DNA of 6,089 nucleotides from CAG-791 sp002394525 (GCA_946536955.1 CAMNFJ010000150.1:1-6089); one strand, 5' to 3'. Shown: positions 1 through 5,327, counted from the stretch's first letter. Notes: a model not told the origin generated them from the letters alone. Translations and numbers: made by a program.

Positions 1-117
1 TGTGCAACTTGACGAGTCTCAGAGCCTTTACGATACTTTTGACCTTTACATCATTTAATTGTTCATTTTTAAAATGAGGGGTTTTACTTTCCTTTCAGTC
101 CGCGGGTCTCTCCGAAA

Positions 118-180
118 ACCGCAGGTCTTATTCCTCGCCATTCACTCCGCAGGGGCTCCGGAGACCGCAGGTCTTATTCC
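118..180. repeat. Direct repeat with 46-base period spanning the trpC stop codon
   Basis: ACCGCAGGTCTTATTCC occurs perfectly at 118-134 and 164-180, each followed by a C-rich CGC and flanked by CTCCG; a weaker relative (CCGCGGGTCTCTCCG) lies at 100-114. The right copy contains the trpC stop codon (174-176), so the gene's 3' end has been duplicated downstream. No convincing terminator was found between trpC and the left edge of the window. Confidence 0.75.
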
Positions 181-980
181 CCGCACCGGCTCCGGAGCTG
201 ACCCAGCGCGGCGGCCTTGTCGGGGCTGCGCATCAGGGTTTCTCCGATCAGGACGGCGTTTGTCCCGTTCCTGTAGAGGACACCCACATCTTCGGCATCG
301 CGGATCCCGCTCTCGGACACATAAATCCTGTCGGCGGGGACCAGGCTGCGCAGGCGCACGGAATTTTCGATATCCACTTTGAAGGTGCGCAGGTCCCGGT
401 TGTTGACTCCGATGATCCCGGCTCCGGCTGCCAGGGCGCGCCGGATCTCCGTCTCATCGTGGGCCTCCACCAGGGCCGACAGGCCCAGCATATGGGCTGT
501 CTCCAGATACTCCCGGAGCTGTCTGTCATCCAGGATGGCACAGATCAAAAGGACAGCCGATGCACCCAGAAGCTTTGCCTCATAGATCATGTAGGGATCC
601 ACCGTAAAATCCTTGCGCAGGCAGGGGATACGGACCTGCACGGCGATCTCCCGCAGAAACCTGTCCTCCCCCTGAAACCATTTGGGCTCTGTCAGGACGG
701 AAACTGCTGACGCCCCCGCCGCCTCATAATCGCGGGCGATCTCCAGATAAGGAAAGTCCTCCGCGATCGTGCCCTTCGAAGGTGAGGCTTTTTTGCACTC
801 GCAGATAAAATGCATACCGGGTCCGGAAAGCGCCTTTTGGAGGGGAAAGCCGGTCGCGGGATCCGTGTCTGCCTCTAGGGCCAGGGCCTGCGCCCGGATC
901 TCCTCCAGAGGGCGTTCCTTTTTCCGGCAGGCGACACGAAAACGGGCATATTCAGCCAGCTGATTAAGTATAGAAGCCAT
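174..980 (-). CDS. trpC: Indole-3-glycerol-phosphate synthase
   Basis: The enzyme closes the ring of carboxyphenylamino-deoxyribulose phosphate with loss of CO2 and water, giving indole-3-glycerol phosphate, the fourth step of tryptophan synthesis. The 268-residue TIM barrel is the usual single-domain length (no TrpF fusion). The motif ECKKASPSKG (61-70) carries Glu61 and the catalytic-site Lys63; LRKDF holds the general-acid Lys123; LVEAH gives Glu172, GVNNRDL Asn194, and SESGI Glu223; VLIGE (243-247) lies at the phosphate-binding end. ATG 980 is preceded by AGGAAAGGA with a 7-base gap. It is co-oriented with trpD and presumably co-transcribed under the same T-box, although the spacer holds repeats. 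The last three codons and the stop lie inside a direct repeat. trpF would be the next expected gene but is not in the window. Confidence 0.96.
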   Translation of the reverse strand: MASILNQLAEYARFRVACRKKERPLEEIRAQALALEADTDPATGFPLQKALSGPGMHFICECKKASPSKGTIAEDFPYLEIARDYEAAGASAVSVLTEPKWFQGEDRFLREIAVQVRIPCLRKDFTVDPYMIYEAKLLGASAVLLICAILDDRQLREYLETAHMLGLSALVEAHDETEIRRALAAGAGIIGVNNRDLRTFKVDIENSVRLRSLVPADRIYVSESGIRDAEDVGVLYRNGTNAVLIGETLMRSPDKAAALGQLRSRCGE

Positions 981-987
981 CTGTTAA

Positions 988-1128
988 TCCTTTCCTGAGA
1001 GAGTCAGCGGGAGCAGCGGGGACGGTGAGTCACTTTGTTACCTCCCCGGTGACTCTGTTTTTCCTTTCCCGGAGAGCCAGCGGGAGAAGCGGGGGCAGAC
1101 CAGGTCACTCTGCTGCGTCCCCCCGGCG
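988..1128. repeat. Degenerate tandem duplication with 74-base period between trpD and trpC
   Basis: TCCTTTCC at 988-995 recurs at 1062-1069; CAGCGGGAGCAGCGGGG and CAGCGGGAGAAGCGGGG follow in each unit, then TCACTTTGTTAC or TCACTCTGCTGC and a run of C. The first unit starts within the trpC ribosome binding region. Confidence 0.65.
1027..1055. repeat. 29 bp inverted-end repeat, copy A, in the trpD-trpC spacer
   Basis: The unit opens GAGTCAC and closes GTGACTC, so it can form a 7 bp hairpin, and contains TGTTACCTCCCCGG. Copy B at 1157-1185 has the same length and matches at 25 of 29 positions by eye. Confidence 0.75.
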
Positions 1129-1156
1129 GCCCGCGTCCCCGGAGATTCCTGCAATT

Positions 1157-1185
1157 GAGTCATTCTGTTACGCCCCCGGTGACTC
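1157..1185. repeat. 29 bp inverted-end repeat, copy B, just after the trpD stop
   Basis: The unit opens GAGTCA, closes TGACTC and contains CTGTTACGCCCCCGG. It is followed by a further ACCCGGTGACTC that duplicates its closing arm up to the trpD stop codon region. A degenerate third relative is seen near 1103-1128. Confidence 0.75.
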
Positions 1186-1195
1186 ACCCGGTGAC

Positions 1196-2224
1196 TCACA
1201 ATGCCTCATTGGAGGCGGCGATATAGGCATCCAGAAGGGCCAGGGCTTTGCCGCTGTCGATGATTTCAGCGGCCATTTTGACGCCTTCCGCGATCGAGGG
1301 AGCGGCTCCGCCGGCGTAGAGTCCGCAGCCGGCGTTGAGAAGGACAGATGTCCGGCGGGCGTCCGTGATCTTTCCTCCAAGGATGTCACGGGTGGTCTGC
1401 GCGTTTTCGGCGGGGCTCCCGCCGAGGAGCTCGTCCTTGGTCCCGCGCGCCAGGCCGAAGTCCTCCGGCGCGATCGTGGTCGTGCGGTAGAAGCCGTCCC
1501 GGAGCTCACAGACCGTCGTGGGGGCGGAGGCAGAGACCTCGTCCATCCTGTCCTGGCCGTAGACGACGAGGGCATGGCGGACGCCGAGGGAGTCCAGGAC
1601 CTTGGCGACCGGTTCCACGAGGTATTCGTCATAGACACCCAGCAGGAAGTATTCCGGCCTTGCGGGATTGGTGAGGGGCCCCAGGATGTTAAAGACGGTC
1701 CGGAAGCCCAGCTCTCTGCGAATCGCGCCGACGTATTTCATGGCGGCGTGATATTTCTGGGCAAACATGAAGCAGAAGCCGACCTCGGAGAGCAGCTTTC
1801 TGCAGAGGTCCGGATCCTCCTGGATGTTGGCGCCCAGGGCCTCCAGGCAGTCCGCGGTGCCGCACTGGGAGGAGGCGGCGCGGTTGCCGTGTTTGGCGAC
1901 CTTGACGCCGCCGGCGGCAATGACCATGGCCGATGTGGTGGAGATATTGAAGGTGTTGGCATTGTCCCCGCCTGTTCCCACGATCTCAAGCACCTTCATG
2001 CCCGGATGGTCAACGGGCGTTGCATGACTGCGCATGGCGACCGCGCAGCCGGAGATCTCATCAATGGTCTCCGCTCGGGTGCTCTTGGTGGACAGGGCCG
2101 CCAGAAAAGCGGCGTTCTGAGTGGCCGTTGTCTGCCCGCTCATGATCTCGTTCATGACAGTCTGCGCCTCCTCGAATGTGAGGTCCTGTTTCGTGACGAT
2201 CTTGCTAATGGCTTCCTTGATCAT
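1196..2224 (-). CDS. trpD: Anthranilate phosphoribosyltransferase
   Basis: The enzyme joins anthranilate to phosphoribosyl pyrophosphate, making phosphoribosyl anthranilate, the second step of tryptophan synthesis in the cytoplasm. Numbering from the ATG at 2224 (342 residues, normal for the family), the PRPP-binding glycine loop GTGGD is at 83-87. The anthranilate and PRPP site motif KHGNRAASS follows at 111-119, then NILGPLTNP at 179-187, and the metal-binding Asp228-Glu229 in RMDEVS. All key motifs are present. The protein lacks an N-terminal TrpG amidotransferase domain, so it is the stand-alone form. It is the first gene after the T-box leader; trpE and trpG, usually upstream, are absent here and must be elsewhere. 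trpC follows after an unusually long 215-base spacer. Confidence 0.96.
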   Translation of the reverse strand: MIKEAISKIVTKQDLTFEEAQTVMNEIMSGQTTATQNAAFLAALSTKSTRAETIDEISGCAVAMRSHATPVDHPGMKVLEIVGTGGDNANTFNISTTSAMVIAAGGVKVAKHGNRAASSQCGTADCLEALGANIQEDPDLCRKLLSEVGFCFMFAQKYHAAMKYVGAIRRELGFRTVFNILGPLTNPARPEYFLLGVYDEYLVEPVAKVLDSLGVRHALVVYGQDRMDEVSASAPTTVCELRDGFYRTTTIAPEDFGLARGTKDELLGGSPAENAQTTRDILGGKITDARRTSVLLNAGCGLYAGGAAPSIAEGVKMAAEIIDSGKALALLDAYIAASNEAL

Positions 2225-2230
2225 TTCCAA

Positions 2231-2236
2231 TCTCCT
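2231..2236 (-). promoter_or_regulatory. Ribosome binding site that fixes the trpD start
   Basis: AGGAGA at 2236-2231 directly abuts a TTG at 2230 but stands 6 bases before the ATG at 2224, so the ATG is the better start. Confidence 0.75.
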
Positions 2237-2314
2237 TTTCGGCTGCTTTTGCTGTGTCTGTTTTTACACGGGGCTCTCCTCTGCCGTCCTTTTCCCGGTT
2301 CCTCCTCCATACGC

Positions 2315-2366
2315 AAAAGTCCCCGGCAGAGTGGATCCTTAAAAAAAGAATCACCCTGCCGGGGAC
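2315..2366 (-). terminator. T-box controlled terminator of the trp leader
   Basis: A 15 bp stem (2366-2352 with 2333-2319, one G-U pair) built on GTCCCCGGCAG/CTGCCGGGGAC closes an 18-base loop that contains a run of seven T and is followed by TTTT. It starts 27 bases after the T-box sequence, the normal position for the competing terminator. Confidence 0.88.
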
Positions 2367-2513
2367 GTAACAGCCATCTCTCATCATGGTGTCCGCGGTG
2401 CCACCCCGGTTCGCGCGCATCTCCGGATCCTGTGATCCTGTGGCAGACTGCGGTCTGCAGACAGGAAAATCACAGTGAAGATTCGGAAAAAGAAGAGTCG
2501 GAAAGCCTTACAT

Positions 2514-2540
2514 AAAAAGAGCCCCGGAAATCGGGGATCT
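2514..2540 (-). terminator. Extra terminator-like hairpin inside the trp leader
   Basis: CCCCG/CGGGG (2536-2532 with 2526-2522) closes ATTTC, can extend past one mismatch with AGA/TCT, and is followed by five U residues on the minus strand. It lies about 100 bases before the conserved T-box sequence and has no T-box antiterminator of its own just upstream. Confidence 0.5.
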
Positions 2541-2864
2541 GCTTTTCATGCCCGTAACATCATCCTCCCGGCAGGAGGAGAGCCAGCAGGCCTGCCTTGA
2601 GCCATTGCGCACGCTCTTTGCGGAATTCCAGCAAATTCCCGGCAACTGACGTATGCCCTCACGTCGTGTCATACTTGGCCGATGGTCTGATGCTCTCACG
2701 ATCTCCGATTGCTCTCCGATGATCAGCCTTTCAACACGCCCTCCGCGGCCCATTATTCGCGTCAGCATACCATCCGGCTCTCACCTGCCCGGACTCTCTG
2801 TGGGTGCCCTTCGCGTTTTACTTCCGCATCAACGGTTTGTTTTTAAAAATATGAAATTTAGTAT

Positions 2865-2893
2865 ATTAAAGCGCATTTTTTCATGAATGTCAA
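2865..2893 (-). promoter_or_regulatory. Sigma-A promoter of the trp leader
   Basis: The minus strand has a perfect -35 TTGACA (2893-2888), a 17-base spacer and -10 TTTAAT (2870-2865, five of six consensus positions). Transcription would start near 2858, just before T-box Stem I. Confidence 0.8.
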
Positions 2894-2922
2894 GTGGAGT
2901 GTGCCTTTTTATGATTATTATT

Positions 2923-3077
2923 GTTACAGTTCAGACCCACCTGAAACGCGAGGCGTTTTTGAGCGGTTTTCAGCGAAAAAACCCGAGTTTAACGGCGTTC
3001 AGCGGCGCGTAAGCGCATTGGAATCGCTGAACGCAGCGTTACATGTTCACGCCCTTCGAAGGGGCGTGAACTGTAAC
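2923..3077. mobile_element. MITE-like element, 155 bp, with 11 bp terminal inverted repeats and 8 bp flanking duplication
   Basis: The ends are perfect inverted repeats, GTTACAGTTCA (2923-2933) and TGAACTGTAAC (3067-3077). They are flanked directly by identical TTATTATT at 2915-2922 and 3078-3085, which looks like a target-site duplication. No coding frame of note lies inside. The interior folds into several hairpins: AAACGC/GCGTTT (2944-2958), GGTTTT/AAAACC (2965-2983), GCGTTCAGCG/CGCTGAACGC (2995-3034) with an inner GCGC-GTAA-GCGC tip, and a strong one at the right end. The duplicated octamer is of low complexity, so chance identity cannot be excluded. The element lies 30 bases upstream of the trp -35 box. 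Confidence 0.6.
3038..3077. repeat. Strong hairpin at the right end of the MITE-like element
   Basis: GTTACA plus GTTCACGCCC (3038-3054, with one unpaired T at 3044) pairs with GGGCGTGAAC plus TGTAAC (3062-3077), giving 16 bp around a TTCGAAG loop. Its left arm repeats the element's terminal sequence, so the element carries three copies of the GTTACA(T)GTTCA motif. It has no U tract and is not a standard terminator. Confidence 0.75.
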
Positions 3078-3125
3078 TTATTATTTACCGCTTTACAGTT
3101 ATGAGCATGAAAACACACGCCACAT

Positions 3126-3190
3126 AAAAAAAGCCGGCGGAGGTGCAGCAGGGACGTAAAAATGAATCAATCACTTACGTCCCCGCCGAC
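3126..3190 (-). terminator. Nested-hairpin rho-independent terminator after the HMA2-like gene
   Basis: On the minus strand an outer 7 bp stem (3184-3190 with 3133-3139, one G-U pair) encloses a perfect 9 bp inner stem GGGACGTAA/TTACGTCCC (3175-3183 with 3151-3159), with an 11-base bulge on the 3' side. It is followed by seven U residues (3132-3126). It begins 11 bases after the HMA2 gene stop. The inner stem carries the TTACGTCCCCG core that recurs elsewhere in the window. Confidence 0.85.
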
Positions 3191-3201
3191 GCCCCGCTGG
3201 C

Positions 3202-3615
3202 TCACAGATTTCTCAGGGTCACGAGCTGGTACATATGGTAGCCCACCTGGATGGGGGTGGGCATGAGCAGGTCCGCGGCAGTCTCGAGCAGGACCTTTCT
3301 GCGGAGCCGGGCCTTGACCTCGGGGCTCAGCTTCCTGCGGCTGAGTTCTTCGTCACCGATTGTCTCCTCGAGCTGCTCCGCGAACATTTTCACGTTGTCG
3401 AAGTGGAGCGCACGGAGCTTGCGGAGGATGGTCTCCCGGTCGCCCTGCCAGGAGAAGGAGACGCCTCCGGAGGCCGGATAGAGCCGGACATCGGAGATGC
3501 CCTTCAGATGGCTCAGGGCATAGTGCAGCACCTGTCCCTGGGCAGGGCTGAAGCGGCCTCTGAGCAGGCGCAGCCGCATATAAGAGCTTGTTTCATGCCG
3601 GACAACAAATTTCAT
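3202..3615 (-). CDS. Orphan HMA2-like small protein (P1B ATPase N-terminus-like)
   Basis: The 137-residue product starts MKFVVRHETSSYMRLRLLRG, which resembles the HMA2-type ferredoxin-like domain (about residues 1-76) at the cytoplasmic N-terminus of Clostridial P1B metal-transporting ATPases. There is no CxxC metal-binding pair. Residues 95-137 (LLMPTPIQVGYHMYQLVTLRNL at the end, here split as LLMPTPIQVGY and HMYQLVTLRNL) look like the stretch that in those ATPases precedes the first membrane helices. The frame then stops, and the next bases are a terminator, so no transporter domain is attached or adjacent downstream. AGGGAGAGG stands 3 bases before the ATG. It may be a stand-alone regulatory or chaperone-like protein, or a truncated ATPase kept as a gene. 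The fold assignment is by resemblance only. Confidence 0.6.
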   Translation of the reverse strand: MKFVVRHETSSYMRLRLLRGRFSPAQGQVLHYALSHLKGISDVRLYPASGGVSFSWQGDRETILRKLRALHFDNVKMFAEQLEETIGDEELSRRKLSPEVKARLRRKVLLETAADLLMPTPIQVGYHMYQLVTLRNL

Positions 3616-3639
3616 TTTCCTCTCCCTGTCATTTCTTTT

Positions 3640-4035
3640 TTATGCCTTTTTGGCCTGTGCCTTCGCCTCGAAGCGGGCACGGTCCACGACGGCGCGCACG
3701 TGGGTGCCCTCGCCGATGAGGCCGGCCTCGTCAAAGCAGGCCACCTTAAAGGTCAGGACCTTTCCATTCGGGGCGACTTCCGCCAGTTCAGTCTCAATGC
3801 GGACCTCCATCCCTTCGGGAGTCGCCGCAACATGGGAGACATTGACGGATATGCCGACTGTCGTCCTGCCCTCTTCCAGCTCCGGCTGGACGGACATTGC
3901 GGCCGTGTTCTCGATCTGCGCGATCATGCAGGGGGTCGCGAACACATTGACGAGGCCGCTGCCCACTCTGGATGCCAGCTGGTCCGCCGTCACGACAAAA
4001 CTCTTCTCCCCCTTGATTCCTGCCTGAATAGCCAT
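3640..4035 (-). CDS. FlK-like hotdog-fold acyl-CoA thioesterase
   Basis: The 131-residue protein has a hotdog fold typical of the fluoroacetyl-CoA thioesterase (FlK) family, small cytoplasmic homodimers that hydrolyse short acyl-CoA thioesters. The pattern GLVNVFATPCMIAQIENTA, then NVSHVAATPEG, places Thr34, Glu42 and His68 with the same spacing (8 and 26) as the Thr42, Glu50 and His76 triad of FlK. The tail GEGTHVRAVVDRARF is also typical. The start chosen is ATG 4035, because AGGAGAGG lies at 4047-4040 with good spacing; an ATG 11 codons upstream (4068) gives 142 residues but has no comparable site. The stop is 24 bases before the HMA2-like gene, so the two are probably co-transcribed. The true substrate is unknown; members in gut anaerobes are unlikely to meet fluoroacetate and may serve as general acyl-CoA housekeeping enzymes. 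Confidence 0.85.
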   Translation of the reverse strand: MAIQAGIKGEKSFVVTADQLASRVGSGLVNVFATPCMIAQIENTAAMSVQPELEEGRTTVGISVNVSHVAATPEGMEVRIETELAEVAPNGKVLTFKVACFDEAGLIGEGTHVRAVVDRARFEAKAQAKKA

Positions 4036-4039
4036 TCTT

Positions 4040-4047
4040 CCTCTCCT
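4040..4047 (-). promoter_or_regulatory. Ribosome binding site that fixes the thioesterase start
   Basis: The minus strand reads AGGAGAGG followed by AAGA and the ATG at 4035. The AGGAG core is 7 bases from this ATG and lies inside the longer alternative reading frame, favouring the 131-residue product. Confidence 0.75.
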
Positions 4048-4070
4048 GTCTGTATTTGTAAGTCTCATGA

Positions 4071-4076
4071 TTTATA
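4071..4076 (-). promoter_or_regulatory. Possible -10 element for the thioesterase/HMA2 unit
   Basis: The minus strand carries TATAAA about 36 bases before the preferred thioesterase start, in an otherwise GC-rich spacer. No convincing -35 hexamer is present 16-18 bases upstream, so this is only a weak candidate; read-through from cysE is the alternative. Confidence 0.25.
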
Positions 4077-4115
4077 AGGCTCGCATGGCTGCCGAGAAGT
4101 CCCGGAATGCGCGGG

Positions 4116-4205
4116 CCGGTTTATGGCCCCGCCCAGGAATTCCTGCGCAGTGCTGTCCTGCCGCTTTATGGCCCCGCCCGCGGCTTCCTGCGGGGTTCTG
4201 CTTTC
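4116..4205. repeat. Two tandem copies of a degenerate 45 bp unit between cysE and the thioesterase gene
   Basis: Units 4116-4160 and 4161-4205 share TTTATGGCCCCGCCC (4120-4134 and 4165-4179) and TTCCTGCG, with roughly three quarters of positions identical. The spacer is GC-rich. No U-tailed terminator in the direction of cysE transcription was found, so read-through from cysE into the next genes is possible. Confidence 0.75.
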
Positions 4206-4225
4206 CCATCGCGGGCCGTTTTTTT
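4176..4225 (+). terminator. Possible plus-strand hairpin with T tract at the cysE 3' end
   Basis: GCCCGCG (4176-4182) pairs with CGCGGGC (4210-4216) and is followed by seven T residues (4219-4225) on the plus strand. The loop is long and GC-rich, and no plus-strand gene leads into it. It overlaps the cysE stop codon. It may only be a chance product of the repeat, or a block against antisense transcription. Confidence 0.3.
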
Positions 4226-5211
4226 CAGATCATATAGTACCAGGTGTCATCCGTCCTGGAATCGTGGACGGTCTCCTCCTTGTCCGGGATGTATCCCAGC
4301 TCGGTGTCGTCGTCCTTGTTGAGGATGACCAGCTCCTGGGTCTTGACGCTGATGCGGGTGCCGGGCTTCACGGAGCTCGTGATGAAGACGTTGGACCCGA
4401 TGACCGAGCCCTCGCCGATGGTCGTCTCACCGCCCAGTATGGAGGCGCCGGCGTAGATCGTGACATTGTCCTCGATCGTGGGATGGCGCTTGGCCCCCTT
4501 CAGGCGCTGGCCGCCGCGGGTCGAGAGCGCGCCAATGGTGACGCCCTGGTAGACCTTCACGTGATTTCCGATGATCGAGGTCTCGCCGACGACGATGCCC
4601 GTGCCGTGATCCATAAAGAAGTACTCGCCGATCGTGGCGCCGGGATGGATGTCGATCCCGGTCTTGGAATGGGCGTACTCCGTCATCATCCTGGGGATGA
4701 GCGGGACCCCGAGCAGGAAGAGCTCGTGGGCGACACGGTTGATCGTGCTGGCCAGAAGACCCGGATAGCACAGGACGATCTCGTCAATGCTGAAGGCCGC
4801 GGGGTCTCCCTCATAGGAGGCCTGCATGTCCGTATTGACCAGGGCGCGGATCTTGGGGATCCTGTCCAGAAAATCGATGGCCAGTTCCTCCGCCGACATC
4901 TTGAGCTCATAATCCGTCTCCGCGGCGTACTCCTCCTTGAAGCGAAGGGCGATTGCGATCTGCTTCTGCAGGTTGTAGATCACATCCTCGATCACCACCG
5001 CGATCCGGCTGTCGTAATTGTAGCTGCGGAACTCCTTGGGACGGTAGTAGCCGGGAAAAAGAATGTGGAGCATCTTGTTGACTATGTCAACGACCGCGTC
5101 GCTGTCCGGCTGGTTGAAGACATTCATGTTGTCGATGTCCCGCCCGTTCTGGTAATCCTGCAAAATATGGTTGGTCACTCTCTGGATCCTGTTGGATATA
5201 TCTTTTCTCAT
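4225..5211 (-). CDS. cysE: Serine O-acetyltransferase (CysE/EpsC family)
   Basis: The 328-residue product transfers an acetyl group from acetyl-CoA to L-serine, giving O-acetylserine, the cytoplasmic precursor that sulfide turns into cysteine. The N-terminal helical domain spans roughly residues 1-180. The left-handed beta-helix follows, opening with GIDIHPGATIGEYFFMDHGTGIVVGE (residues 185-210, given here in overlapping parts: GIDIHPGATIG, then MDHGTGIVVGE), where Asp201-His202 is the catalytic pair. Hexapeptide-type repeats then continue to about residue 290. The tail ends in TWYYMI; a C-terminal Ile is the residue that docks into the active site of O-acetylserine sulfhydrylase in the cysteine synthase complex. 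The length fits the longer EpsC-like forms rather than the 273-residue E. coli enzyme. The ATG at 5211 follows GGGCAGGAGC at suitable spacing. No cysK is visible nearby. Tandem repeats flank the gene on both sides. Confidence 0.93.
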   Translation of the reverse strand: MRKDISNRIQRVTNHILQDYQNGRDIDNMNVFNQPDSDAVVDIVNKMLHILFPGYYRPKEFRSYNYDSRIAVVIEDVIYNLQKQIAIALRFKEEYAAETDYELKMSAEELAIDFLDRIPKIRALVNTDMQASYEGDPAAFSIDEIVLCYPGLLASTINRVAHELFLLGVPLIPRMMTEYAHSKTGIDIHPGATIGEYFFMDHGTGIVVGETSIIGNHVKVYQGVTIGALSTRGGQRLKGAKRHPTIEDNVTIYAGASILGGETTIGEGSVIGSNVFITSSVKPGTRISVKTQELVILNKDDDTELGYIPDKEETVHDSRTDDTWYYMI

Positions 5212-5225
5212 AGCTTTCCGCTCCT

Positions 5226-5327
5226 GCCCTGGTCAGGCCTCACTCACTGCATGCTGCCATGGTCCGGCCTCGTTCACTGCATGCTGCCATGGTCCGGCCT
5301 CATTCATTACATACGGCCACGCTCCGG
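5226..5327. repeat. Tandem array of 3.4 copies of a 30 bp unit directly upstream of cysE
   Basis: Full units run 5226-5255, 5256-5285 and 5286-5315, with a 12-base partial unit to 5327. Each contains GGTCCGGCCTC and, in the two left copies, CTGCATGCTGCC, giving the short palindromes GCATGC and CCATGG. The array ends 15 bases before the cysE start codon, so in a cysE transcript it would form most of the immediate 5' leader. A 30 bp period keeps reading frame, and a 16-codon upstream frame (5290 to 5240, minus) arises from it without a clear ribosome binding site. Confidence 0.85.

Larger units (their letters stand above)
2310..2858 (-). promoter_or_regulatory. T-box riboswitch leader (tRNA-Trp) controlling trpD-trpC
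   Basis: This RNA senses uncharged tRNA-Trp and lets transcription continue into the trp genes only when tryptophan is short. Stem I begins near 2835 with GGAAGTAAAACGCG, matching the specifier-loop 5' side, then AGAGAGTCCGGGCAGGTGAG typical of T-box Stem I. On the 3' side the specifier codon is UGG (2752-2750) followed by a G. A long Stem III-like hairpin (GCAGAC/GTCTGC flanked by TCCTGT/ACAGGA) lies at about 2474-2433. The conserved T-box GGGGTGGCACCGCG is at 2407-2394; its UGGC bulge (2403-2400) pairs with GCCA, fitting the G73 discriminator of bacterial tRNA-Trp. The terminator follows. At about 550 bases it is much longer than the usual roughly 300, with extra sequence between Stem I and Stem III. 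Confidence 0.92.

Noticed and set aside
1..90. IclR-like minus-strand frame (NDVKVKSIVKALRLVKLH) and a plus-strand frame (VQLDESQSLYDTFDLYII) at the left edge
   Set aside because: The minus-strand frame looks like the start of a regulator but has no ATG, GTG or TTG start before its upstream stop. The plus-strand frame could be a gene's last codons, but 18 codons cannot decide. Neither was annotated.
1025..2515. 496-codon open frame on the plus strand
   Set aside because: It runs antisense to trpD and the T-box leader, has no recognisable domain and no ribosome binding site, and is explained by the high GC content opposite a real gene.
2530..2735. Possible second, tandem T-box upstream of the internal terminator
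   Set aside because: No second GGUGGNACCGCG sequence or second AGAGAG/GGUGAGA Stem I signature was found before 2540.
2508..2768. 86-codon minus-strand frame inside the trp leader
   Set aside because: It overlaps T-box Stem I and the internal terminator, has no ribosome binding site, and its isolated Trp codons do not form a leader-peptide run.
3235..4077. 280-codon open frame on the plus strand
   Set aside because: It is antisense to the thioesterase and HMA2-like genes, both of which have family motifs and ribosome binding sites on the other strand.
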